DNA from: Planctomycetes bacterium syqfu | Lineage (GTDB): Bacteria > Planctomycetota > Phycisphaerae > Phycisphaerales > Phycisphaeraceae | DNA length: 64,000 nucleotides | Direction of reading: 5' to 3' | Assembly (NCBI GenBank): GCA_020974905.1 | Contig: CP087563.1 | Location: 2,356,001 to 2,420,000, forward strand | Notes under the pieces: model-generated | Told to the model about the DNA's origin: nothing | Databases searched by the model: none | The model's input: the letters and a program-made list of their open reading frames with translations, nothing else | Translations under genes and position numbers: made by a program | Shown: piece after piece, positions 27,767 to 37,242 of the stretch | Layout of the letters: each line of letters begins with the position of its first letter | How positions within the stretch are numbered: position 1 is the first letter of the stretch

Positions 27767-28810
27767 ATGACCGCAACAATACGTGACATCTCCCAAGCCA
27801 CCACGGTTTCACCGAGTACTGTCTCACGCGTACTCAACGGTAAAGGTCGAATTGGATCTGACACCCGCAAGCGCGTGGAAGCAGCCGCCCGGAAGCTGGG
27901 CTACCAACCACGTCGGCCAGGCCGACCTTCCTTGTCCAAATCCAAAGCGGTCTCGCATATTGGCGTGGTCTACCCGAAGCACCCTAATGCGAGCAAGGAC
28001 TTAAGTGGTGTGTTTGCCCAGTGGATGATGAGCGCACGCGAAAAAATCACCAATGATGGCAATCACTTCAGCGCGTTTGTCGGCTGCCAAACTGTCGACG
28101 AAGATTCGCTTTTGAAAAATCTTGTCGAACAAGGTGAGATAGATGGATTGATCTTAATGGGTAGCCGCTCAAGTGACGGCTACCTTCCCTGGGCAATTCA
28201 GACCCGGCTCCCCTTGGTGGTCGTCAACCGACGGCCTGAACATGAACAATTCAGCTATGTCGGCATGGATAACTTCGGTGGCGGTCGGCTTGCTGCTCAG
28301 CATCTTTGTCAACTGGGGCACAAAAAATTCGCTTACGTAGACTTCCTCTCACAGCAAAACCATCAAAAAAACCGACAGGCAGGGTTTATACAGGGACTAC
28401 ATGAACACGGACGCAATCTTGATGCCTTTCTGCAATTCGACCCATTCCAACCCGGAGACTCCGGAGACTCTGCCAAAGCGGTTGTAAAGCAAATTCAAGA
28501 CACCGGTATCACCGGTATTTTCTGCTTCAACAACTCGCTTGCACGAGTTATCGAGCAGGAAATGGCAAAACAAGGCATTAACGTACCCAATGACTGCTCA
28601 ATAATTGGATTTGATTATCTAAACGATCTGAACTCATCACAAGAACGACAGATCACGACCATTGGATGTGACGCCCAAAAAACCGGGAGATATGCGGCAA
28701 AGATGATCTTCGACCTGATCTCTGCACGTGAGGATAAGCCTTTTCTTGCCTGCACCGTAGCGGTAGAACTCATACAACGTGACACAACCGCACCTCCCCC
28801 TCGAATATAA
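27767..28810 (+). CDS. LacI-family regulator with AT-hook-like linker
   Basis: 347 residues from the ATG at 27767 (ATG at 27755 also possible). The HTH is IRDISQATTVSPSTVSRVL. Instead of the hinge helix, the linker is GYQPRRPGRPSLSKSK, whose RPGRP core resembles an AT-hook; the sugar-sensor domain begins at VSHIGVVYP. It runs into a pseudopilin gene 24 bp downstream, so regulator and pseudopilin are very likely co-transcribed. The divergent beta-helix protein is the other probable target. Confidence 0.9.
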   Translation: MTATIRDISQATTVSPSTVSRVLNGKGRIGSDTRKRVEAAARKLGYQPRRPGRPSLSKSKAVSHIGVVYPKHPNASKDLSGVFAQWMMSAREKITNDGNHFSAFVGCQTVDEDSLLKNLVEQGEIDGLILMGSRSSDGYLPWAIQTRLPLVVVNRRPEHEQFSYVGMDNFGGGRLAAQHLCQLGHKKFAYVDFLSQQNHQKNRQAGFIQGLHEHGRNLDAFLQFDPFQPGDSGDSAKAVVKQIQDTGITGIFCFNNSLARVIEQEMAKQGINVPNDCSIIGFDYLNDLNSSQERQITTIGCDAQKTGRYAAKMIFDLISAREDKPFLACTVAVELIQRDTTAPPPRI

Positions 28811-28834
28811 CCATCGTTGCCAGAAAGAATCATC

Positions 28835-29539
28835 ATGACTAGCCAAGTAAATTCAAACCGATTTCTGATTTCACAAAATGCCTTTACTCTCATCGAGCTG
28901 CTGGTAGTGATATCAATCATATCATTGTTAATCTCAATTCTATTGCCAGCCTTGGGCGCAGCACGAAAAACAGCACAGGCTCTACAGTGCTCCAACAATC
29001 TACGCTCGGTTGGTCAAGTGATCCGAATCTATGCTCAAGACTACGACGACTGGGTTCTCCCTACTTCATCACCAGGCGTTTTATATTGGAACGGGAGTGC
29101 TAGCAATAACCGGCCCTGGTATCACAAAATTGTCCGCCTCGGTGACTACAGCCCTAATGACTATGGTATCAGTGGCGAGGATGGTTTACCTGGACTATCT
29201 TGCCCATCGGAAAACTACAAACGTACCAAATACACGGACTACGGCTCCAATGAATATATCATGGGTAACAACCAGCGAGGGGATAGTGAACGAAAAGAAT
29301 TCCACCGCTTCACTGATTTAAAAGGCGTCGAATCAGATATCATCCTATTAGGCGAATTCACACTTCAAAAAATGATCGATGAAGAAAATCTGGGAATCTC
29401 CTGGGGAACTGAAATTGGCTATCACCGACACATTAACAGGACCAACGTTCTTTACGCGGACGGACATTGCAATCCACAATCGTCTCGTGAACCCGTCACC
29501 ACCGATGAACTGCGAGCAGGAGATCCGTACTATCACTAA
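28835..29539 (+). CDS. Type-IV-pilin-like pseudopilin
   Basis: 234 residues from the ATG at 28835, with AGAAAG eight to nine bases upstream. The leader [16 protein letters not shown] is followed by [20 protein letters not shown] and [13 protein letters not shown]. The C-terminal signature is canonical here: [12 protein letters not shown], an exact H-X9-DG. It forms a transcription unit with the LacI gene just upstream, and an intrinsic terminator follows 79 bp after the stop. Confidence 0.9.
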   Translation: MTSQVNSNRFLISQNAFTLIELLVVISIISLLISILLPALGAARKTAQALQCSNNLRSVGQVIRIYAQDYDDWVLPTSSPGVLYWNGSASNNRPWYHKIVRLGDYSPNDYGISGEDGLPGLSCPSENYKRTKYTDYGSNEYIMGNNQRGDSERKEFHRFTDLKGVESDIILLGEFTLQKMIDEENLGISWGTEIGYHRHINRTNVLYADGHCNPQSSREPVTTDELRAGDPYYH

Positions 29540-29617
29540 CACACCAACGCTTGGAATTAGTACTCATATGCGTTCATACTGAATATCAAACGACGCATGA
29601 ATTTAAAATCTTATCTT

Positions 29618-29658
29618 GCAGACAGACTCCGATTCTTGTTGGCCTGTCTGCTTTTTTT
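29618..29658 (+). terminator. Intrinsic terminator after the LacI/pseudopilin unit
   Basis: GCAGACAG (29618-29625) and CTGTCTGC (29644-29651) form a perfect 8-bp stem with an 18-nt loop, followed directly by seven T (29652-29658). The remaining stretch to 29905 contains no gene. Confidence 0.85.
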
Positions 29659-29905
29659 GTGTGAAACGTATGACAACCTGCCAGCAGTCCCCAAAAGACC
29701 ACAGCCGCATAACATCGGCAAAATAATATAGCACACTGCCAATCAGTCAAAGATCGGTCAAGCCATATCAGAAAATCTCTATGGGTGATGATTGATCATA
29801 CCTACGAAAAAGGGAGCCAAGCGAGATGCAGCTGATACCTGTGATTTCACACAGCTCCGCTTTTATAGGCATCAGCAAAGATGCAGAAGAATTGGTTAAC
29901 TTGCT

Positions 29906-31237
29906 TTAAGCATCATCAACTTTGAGTAGTTCCAGAGTGGTTTGTACAATGACTTGACCACCTTGAGGACTCGCAAAAATTGCGTTATTGGCTTCATAGG
30001 CATCTTCGGTAATAGCTTGCTCCGTGACAAGATAACCTTGAAGCTCTCCGTTGGCACACGTGATGACATGGACTTGTGGGAATTGCTCCATCACCTGGAT
30101 TGCAAACTCCACAAAGACTTCCCCCGGCCAACAGACCAATTGCATTTCTCCGACACCAAGAATTTGAACGATGCCAGGCATGTTCTCCTCTGCCAACTTG
30201 TCGATCAAACCATCCATTTTTGCCCGTACCATCTGGACCCGTTCGATGGCACCAAACCAATCACACTCAGCCGTTCGAATGGTCGTTACAGGTGCATTGG
30301 AATCGCGTAATGTCTTAAGTCTATTTTCGACTTCAATCAATTTCCCCTTGGCAGTATCCATATCAATGATCTGACGCACCGGAAGTGTGAACTCGGCACA
30401 CTTGCATGACAACGGCAAATGATCTTGCCATTCCACATGTGTTACTGCTTTCTGGATTTCCTTGCCTAACAGATTGCCAAGGCGATGACACTCTTGCATG
30501 GTATTAGCCTTGACAACATGGCGTGGACTTTGATTGCCACTGGCTCCCATGTGATAGACCAGCGGCTTGCCATCCTTCAGTAGATTGGCTTGGAGATATT
30601 GTCGAGCAAGACCGGGAAAGTCACCGCTAATAAGCGTGGAGTCTTCATGAAGCACAGTCGGATGCATACTGCATACCACCATGACACCGATCAGTTCGCC
30701 GGCCAGATCACGAGCTGCCAGGACTGGCATCTGCGGGATGGATGGCCCCTTGGGATGACGGCGATTGGTTCCCAATTCACTGCCATCGGCCTGCGTCAAC
30801 GCAACTTGCGCAGGCACCGCATTCTTGGCAGCCATACACCCGGCTTGCACCGAACGCTCAATAACCATCTTGCAATAATCCGCATCGGCAACGTGACACA
30901 TCGACGACTTACCGCTGTTCATCCAAGACACTAATCTGGTCGGTGGCCCCGAATGTGTATGCGAAGCTGTAATGAGAATGGCATCAACAGGCATATCCAG
31001 TCGTTGAGCTAACTGTTTGCGAATTGGAACAGCCATCTGACGCGTCATGTAAATCAAATCGGTACCGATCATCAGTAACGATTGCTTACCATCATGAAGA
31101 TACAGCGCCGAGGCTAACAACGGATCATTCACCCCACTGCTATTACGAGGAACCATTGGGTATCCATACAACGGCACACTACCTTGAGGTGTTATATCAA
31201 CCTGCGCAGCTCCAGCTAAAAACGTATGTTGATTCAA
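29906..31237 (-). CDS. Neutral/alkaline ceramidase-like hydrolase
   Basis: 443 residues from a TTG at 31237, chosen because AGAGAGG lies about seven bases upstream; a TTG at 31255 would instead overlap the previous stop. The N-terminal LAGAAQVDITP and LLMIGTDLIYM, then ILITASHTHSGP with the zinc-ligand histidines and VCSMHPTVL, match the neutral/alkaline non-lysosomal ceramidase fold (PF04734). No signal peptide is visible, although true ceramidases are exported. In planctomycetes such proteins often sit in sugar-catabolism loci, where they may hydrolyse another amide (an inference). Last gene of the amino-sugar operon, 14 bp after the oxidoreductase. Confidence 0.8.
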   Translation of the reverse strand: MNQHTFLAGAAQVDITPQGSVPLYGYPMVPRNSSGVNDPLLASALYLHDGKQSLLMIGTDLIYMTRQMAVPIRKQLAQRLDMPVDAILITASHTHSGPPTRLVSWMNSGKSSMCHVADADYCKMVIERSVQAGCMAAKNAVPAQVALTQADGSELGTNRRHPKGPSIPQMPVLAARDLAGELIGVMVVCSMHPTVLHEDSTLISGDFPGLARQYLQANLLKDGKPLVYHMGASGNQSPRHVVKANTMQECHRLGNLLGKEIQKAVTHVEWQDHLPLSCKCAEFTLPVRQIIDMDTAKGKLIEVENRLKTLRDSNAPVTTIRTAECDWFGAIERVQMVRAKMDGLIDKLAEENMPGIVQILGVGEMQLVCWPGEVFVEFAIQVMEQFPQVHVITCANGELQGYLVTEQAITEDAYEANNAIFASPQGGQVIVQTTLELLKVDDA

Positions 31238-31251
31238 AACTGAATCCTCTC

Positions 31252-32421
31252 TCAAATCGACTCTACTGATGTGCTCTGATGTGACTTTAACGCTGCATCA
31301 AAAATGCGATGACTAACAGCAACTTCTTGAGGTGTAACACATCCGGCAAACTTGCTGGGGATTTTATTTGTACTCAGTTCGAATACATAAGCTGCCCACA
31401 TTTGCAAAATAGCATCCGTGAACCCAAACTCAAAAATCGGCCCGGTGATGGTGGGATATGCTGTGTCGTAACCGGTTTGAATGGTTTGCCATACCTGTTG
31501 TCCCCCATCATATTGGAGGAGTTCAAGTTGTTTGGGATTTCGCGTGTCGAATCGGACACACGCTTTGGTGCCTTGAATCTGAACGTACCATGAATTTTTT
31601 TCACCCGGCGCAATGCGAAATGTCCGCAAGGTCCACGGGAACTTTTCACCAGTTACTGGATCGGTTGTGTCGATGAGGAGCGTGGCATTATCCCATGTTT
31701 CGCAGGGAACTTTGGTCTCTGAACCTTTGGCTTCCAAACGCTCAGTCACGATGTTGGATAAGATCGCACGAACATGGTTGGGCTGCCAGCCCGCGCGCAA
31801 AGGTACGTGACAGGCATGCATGCCCAGGTCACCCATCACACCATATTCGCCGTTGTATTGAATCATTCGTTTCCAATTAATCGGCTTGTTCACGTCCATA
31901 TCTGATGAATGGAGGAAACCGGTTTGAACAGAGATAATCTGACCAAACTGTTTTTCGTCGATCATCTTGCCAATCCGTTGAACAGCAGGAAAGAACGGGA
32001 ACTGTGACACGCATCGCACAAAGACATCAGGATGCTGCGCAATCACAACATTGATCGCTTCATTGGCATCACGGTCAATCCCAAAGGGTTTCTCGCCCAT
32101 GACATGTTTACCAGCTTTGATCGCAGCGATATAGACTTCCCGGTGCAGATGATGTGGCAAAGCGATGTATACCGCATCCACCTGATCGCTTGAAAGGACA
32201 TCATGGTAATCATGCGTCACCAAATCAATGGTCGGGAAGTTTTTCGTAAACCAATCAAACGGTTTGGCGCTACGATTGCAGACGGCAGTGATCACCGGCT
32301 GAGCAGGCGAATCCGTCAGGTGACACCATCGGGCTGCAGCTGATGCGAACTCGCGTCCCATCAGGCCACAACCGATGATGCCAAAGCGAAGGGTTTTGAT
32401 GCTTGAATTTCCTTGAGTCAT
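31252..32421 (-). CDS. Gfo/Idh/MocA-family NAD(P)-dependent oxidoreductase
   Basis: 389 residues. The N-terminal Rossmann motif is FGIIGCGLMGREFASAAARW, and GKHVMGEKPFGID contains the family's EKP catalytic lysine. The C-terminal alpha/beta domain includes YGVMGDLGMHACHVPL. Members oxidise or reduce sugars, inositols and related polyols. The ATG overlaps the TGA of the glutamate dehydrogenase gene by four bases (ATGA, 32418-32421), implying translational coupling. The substrate is probably a sugar or sugar acid in the same pathway. Confidence 0.9.
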   Translation of the reverse strand: MTQGNSSIKTLRFGIIGCGLMGREFASAAARWCHLTDSPAQPVITAVCNRSAKPFDWFTKNFPTIDLVTHDYHDVLSSDQVDAVYIALPHHLHREVYIAAIKAGKHVMGEKPFGIDRDANEAINVVIAQHPDVFVRCVSQFPFFPAVQRIGKMIDEKQFGQIISVQTGFLHSSDMDVNKPINWKRMIQYNGEYGVMGDLGMHACHVPLRAGWQPNHVRAILSNIVTERLEAKGSETKVPCETWDNATLLIDTTDPVTGEKFPWTLRTFRIAPGEKNSWYVQIQGTKACVRFDTRNPKQLELLQYDGGQQVWQTIQTGYDTAYPTITGPIFEFGFTDAILQMWAAYVFELSTNKIPSKFAGCVTPQEVAVSHRIFDAALKSHQSTSVESI

Positions 32422-33701
32422 GTGAGTAAACCTCGACTGATGAGTCCTTGATGTAAATGTTCGATAGCCAGACCCATAGCAGCTTCACGCAGACGTTGCG
32501 GTGCAGTTGCCGTTTGCCAAACAGTGTCGAAGCGTTGGCACATCCGTTGGGCTAATCGCTGTTGGACATCGCTTAAGGTCCATTGATCGCGCTGGGTTTC
32601 CTGTGTGTATTCCAGGTAGGAGACAAAAACGCCGCCGGCATTGCAGAGAATATCCGGGATAACCACGATACCACGCTGTTGCAAAATCGCATCCGCTTCT
32701 GACAATGTTGGCCCGTTGGCCGCCTCGGCGATGATGCTGGCCTTGATGTTGGTTGCAACTGATGCATCAATGACGCCACCAATGGCTGCGGGTATCAGCA
32801 CGTCACAGTCCATAACGAGAAGTTGCTCAGGATCAATACCACAACCTGCTGGACATCCTGATAATTGTTGATGCTCCTTGAAGTATGTGTTGACCACTTG
32901 CATGTCCAACCCGTTAGGATTAGCAATTGCGCCAGAAACATCACTGATTCCAACAACGGTTGCGCCATGCTTGATCAATTCATTGGCAACAACCGCGCCA
33001 ACGTTACCGAATCCTTGAATCACTACTCGCTGACGATCCAAGTGTAATCCCATGCGTTCGGCAATACACTGCAGCGTCGTGACAACACCAGCACCCGTGG
33101 CATCATGACGGCCGGGGATGCCGCCCAAAACAACTGGCTTACCTGTGACGAAACATCCGCGCGTTGTGGCATGCCCTTCCCCATAGGCAATGGAGTCTTT
33201 GATGTAGCCCATTTCTTTTTCACCGGTTCCCATGTCCGGCGCAGGAATGTATACCTCAGGGCCGATATGTCGCCGGGCAAGATTGGTAAAACTACGAATG
33301 ATGACCTGCTTATCGTCAGGTGAAAGCTGATGCGGATCTACGCGGATACCAGCTTTGCCACCGCCAAATGGAACATCAATCAACGCAGTTTTAAGCGTCA
33401 TCTCCATGGCCAACGCCGAGATGATCGATTCATCGACATTCGCTGCCATGCGAATACCGCCCTTGGCTGGTCCAAGTGTATCACTATGGCGGACAATCCA
33501 TGCCGAAAGGTGATGCACTTGCCCGTCACTTAATCGCGGACTCAAGCGTAGACGAATGACTTCCTTGGGTTCGATGAAACGCTTGATCTCATTTTCATCC
33601 ATACCGTGTTGCCGCGCGATCTTCGTTACGGTATCGCAGATGGAAGAAACGGTCGCAGATGAATTGAGACTATTAATAGGTAATGCTTGCATATTACACA
33701 T
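32418..33701 (-). CDS. gdhA: Glu/Leu/Phe/Val dehydrogenase, probably glutamate dehydrogenase
   Basis: 427 residues, normal length for the hexameric catabolic type. LGPAKGGIRM and DVPFGGGKAGIRVDP carry the substrate and catalytic lysines; VIQGFGNVGAVVANELIKHG is the NAD-binding motif. It interconverts glutamate and 2-oxoglutarate plus ammonium. Within this operon it most likely recycles glutamate formed by the upstream aminotransferase, or captures ammonium from the amino sugar. An ATG three codons in (33692) is an alternative start. It is coupled to the following oxidoreductase by a 4-bp overlap. Confidence 0.88.
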   Translation of the reverse strand: MCNMQALPINSLNSSATVSSICDTVTKIARQHGMDENEIKRFIEPKEVIRLRLSPRLSDGQVHHLSAWIVRHSDTLGPAKGGIRMAANVDESIISALAMEMTLKTALIDVPFGGGKAGIRVDPHQLSPDDKQVIIRSFTNLARRHIGPEVYIPAPDMGTGEKEMGYIKDSIAYGEGHATTRGCFVTGKPVVLGGIPGRHDATGAGVVTTLQCIAERMGLHLDRQRVVIQGFGNVGAVVANELIKHGATVVGISDVSGAIANPNGLDMQVVNTYFKEHQQLSGCPAGCGIDPEQLLVMDCDVLIPAAIGGVIDASVATNIKASIIAEAANGPTLSEADAILQQRGIVVIPDILCNAGGVFVSYLEYTQETQRDQWTLSDVQQRLAQRMCQRFDTVWQTATAPQRLREAAMGLAIEHLHQGLISRGLLT

Positions 33702-33717
33702 CTATACTAAATGGTGA

Positions 33718-35103
33718 TTAACATCCATATCCCAATTCTTTGGCAGTTTCACCAATGGCCTCGTCAATGATGTCCAATCCCTTGAGCAACGTGGCTTCAT
33801 CCATCACGATCGGCGGACTCATGCGCAGGATGTGCCCCGCGGGAATCCAGGCCAACCCCTTGGCAAACGCCTTCTGGTAGACCAGCTTGCCTGCTTCGTC
33901 GAAGGGCTCCTTGGTGTTCTGGTCCTTAACCAATTCGATGCCCATCAGACATCCCTTGGCCCGGACGTCCCCGACAATCTTGTGTTCGGTGAGCATGCGT
34001 CCCATCCGTTTCATGGCGACTTCACCAAGATGTACCGCCCATTCGTTGAGATTCTCTTCTTCGATCACCTGTGTCGAAGCCAATGCTGCAGCGCAAGCCA
34101 TCGGGTTGCCGCCATAGCTTGAGCTGGCACTGATCGCCTCAAAGCTTTCCTTATACTGTTCACGGACTGCCACGCAGGTAACAGGAAAACCGTTGCCAAA
34201 TCCTTTGCCGATGGTCACGATGTCCGGCACAACATCCCAGTGTTCCATGCAGAGCCACTTACCTGTACGCCCCCATGAAGCAAGGACTTCGTCGATCATC
34301 ATCAGCAGTCCTTTTTCATCACAGTACTGACGAAGCTTGGGGAAGAAGTCATCGGGCGGCATAACAGTCCCGCCCCACCCCTGAATCGGCTCCAGACAGA
34401 AACCTGCCACGTCACCGACGGTGCCCTTGTCGAGATACTGATCGTAGAACGTGATGTATTGATCGGTGTCGATCGTGCCATCGGCTTTGGTCCACATGGG
34501 ACGATAGACATCGGGGCGTGGCACCATGTGACTGCCTGGTGCGCGAACGCGACCATAGACCTGCGAACGAATGTGTCCAAGGGAGACACCGCCGTACGTT
34601 TTGCCGTGATAGTCATAGAAGCAGGAGACCATCTCGTTTTTACCCGATGCTGCTCGCATCACACGCAATCCAGCTTCAACCGCAGTGGTGCCTGAATCAT
34701 AGAACTGAAAACCGTTAAGATCACCAGGCAGAACCTCTGCGAGTTTTTCACAGAGTTCGGTTTTGATCGGCGTAGTGAAGTCGTGTGCATTCATCAATGT
34801 GCTAGCCATCTTGCCAACTGCTTCACTGATTTTGGGATGACAGTGGCCGAGAGTGGTGACATAAATGCCCGAGGAAAAGTCGATGTACTCATTGCCATCG
34901 ACATCACGAAGCACGCAACCTTCACCGGACTCAAAGGTCACGGGAAAGAGTTTGACCTGACCGGAAAGTCCCTTGAAATACTTGGTGCAGCGCTCGTGGT
35001 ATTTGCTGCTCTTGGGGCCAGGCAATGCTGTTTTGATGTTGGGGATACTATCAAGATCAGTTTTGCCCCAATCCAATGTGCTTAATGAAGTGGCTGTAGT
35101 CAT
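33718..35103 (-). CDS. Class III PLP-dependent aminotransferase
   Basis: 461 residues from the ATG at 35103; the open frame extends further upstream but that part overlaps the preceding gene. GCVLRDVDGNEYIDFSSGIY is the family N-terminal pattern, FYDSGTTAVEAGLRVMR binds phosphate, and MMIDEVLASWGRTGK and VTIGKGFGNGFPVT supply the cofactor Asp and the Schiff-base Lys. Class III enzymes transfer amino groups from omega-amino acids or amino sugars/inosamines to 2-oxo acids. The pairing with glutamate dehydrogenase suggests 2-oxoglutarate is the acceptor. Four base pairs separate it from the NagB-like gene. Confidence 0.9.
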   Translation of the reverse strand: MTTATSLSTLDWGKTDLDSIPNIKTALPGPKSSKYHERCTKYFKGLSGQVKLFPVTFESGEGCVLRDVDGNEYIDFSSGIYVTTLGHCHPKISEAVGKMASTLMNAHDFTTPIKTELCEKLAEVLPGDLNGFQFYDSGTTAVEAGLRVMRAASGKNEMVSCFYDYHGKTYGGVSLGHIRSQVYGRVRAPGSHMVPRPDVYRPMWTKADGTIDTDQYITFYDQYLDKGTVGDVAGFCLEPIQGWGGTVMPPDDFFPKLRQYCDEKGLLMMIDEVLASWGRTGKWLCMEHWDVVPDIVTIGKGFGNGFPVTCVAVREQYKESFEAISASSSYGGNPMACAAALASTQVIEEENLNEWAVHLGEVAMKRMGRMLTEHKIVGDVRAKGCLMGIELVKDQNTKEPFDEAGKLVYQKAFAKGLAWIPAGHILRMSPPIVMDEATLLKGLDIIDEAIGETAKELGYGC

Positions 35104-35107
35104 GGTG

Positions 35108-36049
35108 TTAATAACCTTTCTCCCATGTGTTGCTAATATTCGAAGCGATTGTTTCAGTGATATAGACGTCCGTTCGGAGCGTCTGCAAAATCGATGTCGG
35201 TAATTGAGGTGTGACCGGCCCGTGATAACAAAGACGCGCGGAAAGGCGTTGCCAACTGGAGGCTGTGCCTTGAATGCTGATCCCCGCCATTTCCCAGCGA
35301 TGTTTTGCAGCAATGATTTCTTTGGGACCAACGGTTGCAGCCTTGGGTGGAACAGCAGAAAGGTCACCGCTTAAGCCCATGGATCCGTGCAGTGAATTCT
35401 GCGCAAGCGTAAATGGACTGAGTGTGCAAACCCGTGCGCCCATTTGTTTCCACTCTTCCAAAGTACCTGCAAATTCCGGAGCGTCGGGTTCAATAAAGGC
35501 TGCATGCCCCGTCCAACCTGGCCCGGTATATGAAATGTCCACGCCACCTGCATCAATCATCAAATCACCATAATGGTCAATGTTGTCATTACTCGGTGAA
35601 TGAACCTGCTCAAGCGGAGGGCGCAAATCTTCATCAATCGCAGACCATAAAAAACGCTGCATGGCATAACCAAAACCGCGTTCCCATGTTCTGGGAGCGA
35701 TCCTGCCATCCTGGTCTGCATACTCATCCAGTGCGAACCATGTCACATGCTGGCAATTCAGTTGCGTCTGGTTAATCAATCGCGCTAACTGCCGATAGAT
35801 CGGGCATGGATTGGGCATCAGCATCACGACCTTCTGCCCCTTCTCACCGGCCAACTTGATACGACTGTACATATCAGTGATCCACATCATTCGCAGATCA
35901 CTATCAGCAACAACCTTGATTCGAAAATCAGGATTAGCATGCTGTTCAATTTCACTACGCTTGATCGCGCGACAACGAGCAATTACTTCCCGATCGCGAA
36001 ACGGAACAAACTGCGATGGTTCAAATTCAAATACACTGGATTGATTCAT
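35108..36049 (-). CDS. NagB-like sugar isomerase/deaminase, variant active site
   Basis: 313 residues. FALDEYADQD (D108, E109) matches the MDEY motif of glucosamine-6-phosphate deaminase, and GPGWTGHAAFIEP at ~176-188 matches its catalytic loop. The Asp of the DGH triad is Thr here (T180), while H182 and the Glu (E187) are kept, and the Asn of FNEP is Ile. NagB converts glucosamine-6-P to fructose-6-P and ammonium; loss of that Asp makes altered substrate or chemistry likely. Two base pairs after the NagA-type gene. About 30 extra N-terminal residues compared with NagB. Confidence 0.8.
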   Translation of the reverse strand: MNQSSVFEFEPSQFVPFRDREVIARCRAIKRSEIEQHANPDFRIKVVADSDLRMMWITDMYSRIKLAGEKGQKVVMLMPNPCPIYRQLARLINQTQLNCQHVTWFALDEYADQDGRIAPRTWERGFGYAMQRFLWSAIDEDLRPPLEQVHSPSNDNIDHYGDLMIDAGGVDISYTGPGWTGHAAFIEPDAPEFAGTLEEWKQMGARVCTLSPFTLAQNSLHGSMGLSGDLSAVPPKAATVGPKEIIAAKHRWEMAGISIQGTASSWQRLSARLCYHGPVTPQLPTSILQTLRTDVYITETIASNISNTWEKGY

Positions 36050-36051
36050 TT

Positions 36052-37242
36052 TCAGCCCGCTTCATATCTAAGTTTTCCGCCAACAATCGTTTTGTATGGA
36101 CGCAACCCCTGATCATCGTCATCCCAAATCACAAGATCAGCGTCGGCACCAACAGATAAACCCCCCTTGTTTTCCCAGCCCATTCGGCGAGCTGGATTGC
36201 CTGTCCCCATTGCCCAGACTTGATCCTCAGGTACATCTAACCAACGCCGCAAATTGGCAATGCCGCGAGGCATGGTTAGCGCGCTACCAGCAAGGCAACC
36301 ATGGCGTGGTTCTGAGGGCAACTCAATTCGAGCTGCATTATTTTCCTTAACACGTATTGGATAGCCCCAAGGCGTCTGATAAACACCATCTCCTAACCCC
36401 GCCCCAATGTTGGCATCTGTAATCAGGATGACGCCTTGGCCTCCCTTGGCCGCCAACGCCATTTTGATTGCCATGGGATGCACATGGATACCATCAGCAA
36501 TAAAATCAACACTCACTTTGGGATCAGCCAATATGGTCTCGACACAACCTACCGGACGCACGCCGGGTTCGGTTCGTTCAGGCACAGGGAATACGTCATA
36601 AAAATGTGTTGCATGTCGTGCTCCGGCATCAATGGCAGCCAAGGTCTGATCGACAGAAGCCTGAGTATGCGTCATGAAGACTTCGATATCATGCTTGACC
36701 AAATGGCGAATCACCGGCAATATTCCAGGCGTGTCCGGGCTGATCGACATAGCCGACACTTTGCCCCTTGCCGCTTCAATCAAGCGATCCAAGTATGCAA
36801 CATCACCTTCACGTGTCCGTGCACCTGCGCCGGAGAGCTTTAAAAACGGCCCCTCAAGATGAAACCCCGGAACATTCACTTTGCTGCAATCAGATACTGC
36901 ATCAGCAAGCAAGGACAACAATTGAATCTGATCTTCATCCATCACACGATAAAGGGTCGGCAAGACAGTCGTCACACCATATTTCGCCAACGCATTGACG
37001 CCTTGCACCAACGCCTCGGGACCGGATTCAAACAACCATTTCTCAATGCCATGAATGTGTAGATCAATCAGTCCTGCTCTGAGTGGACGCCCCCCGCCAT
37101 CAACCCGCGGCATGTCCGAAGACATATGAGCCTGAGCTGGTGAGAATGAAACGATTTTCCCCTCTTGAATCAATACAGATTGGCATTCTCCATCTTCCGT
37201 TGATCCAGGAATCTGAACATTGATGATCAGTAAATCACCCAT
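36052..37242 (-). CDS. nagA: N-acetylglucosamine-6-phosphate deacetylase-type amidohydrolase
   Basis: 396 residues from the ATG at 37242, which has GGGGGA five bases upstream and overlaps the DeoR stop by eight bases. LIDLHIHGIE provides an H-x-H metal site (absent in E. coli NagA), FHLEGPFLK the ligand Glu, HATHFYDVF a further His, and ILITDANIGAG the catalytic Asp. It removes the N-acetyl group from an amino-sugar phosphate in the cytosol, feeding the NagB-like protein or the aminotransferase. The exact sugar is uncertain, as the partner enzyme is a variant. Confidence 0.88.
   Translation of the reverse strand: MGDLLIINVQIPGSTEDGECQSVLIQEGKIVSFSPAQAHMSSDMPRVDGGGRPLRAGLIDLHIHGIEKWLFESGPEALVQGVNALAKYGVTTVLPTLYRVMDEDQIQLLSLLADAVSDCSKVNVPGFHLEGPFLKLSGAGARTREGDVAYLDRLIEAARGKVSAMSISPDTPGILPVIRHLVKHDIEVFMTHTQASVDQTLAAIDAGARHATHFYDVFPVPERTEPGVRPVGCVETILADPKVSVDFIADGIHVHPMAIKMALAAKGGQGVILITDANIGAGLGDGVYQTPWGYPIRVKENNAARIELPSEPRHGCLAGSALTMPRGIANLRRWLDVPEDQVWAMGTGNPARRMGWENKGGLSVGADADLVIWDDDDQGLRPYKTIVGGKLRYEAG

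Noticed and set aside
35104-35367. Long N-terminal extension of the aminotransferase frame
   Set aside because: It overlaps the NagB-like gene, and the ATG at 35103 starts with a normal class III N-terminus.
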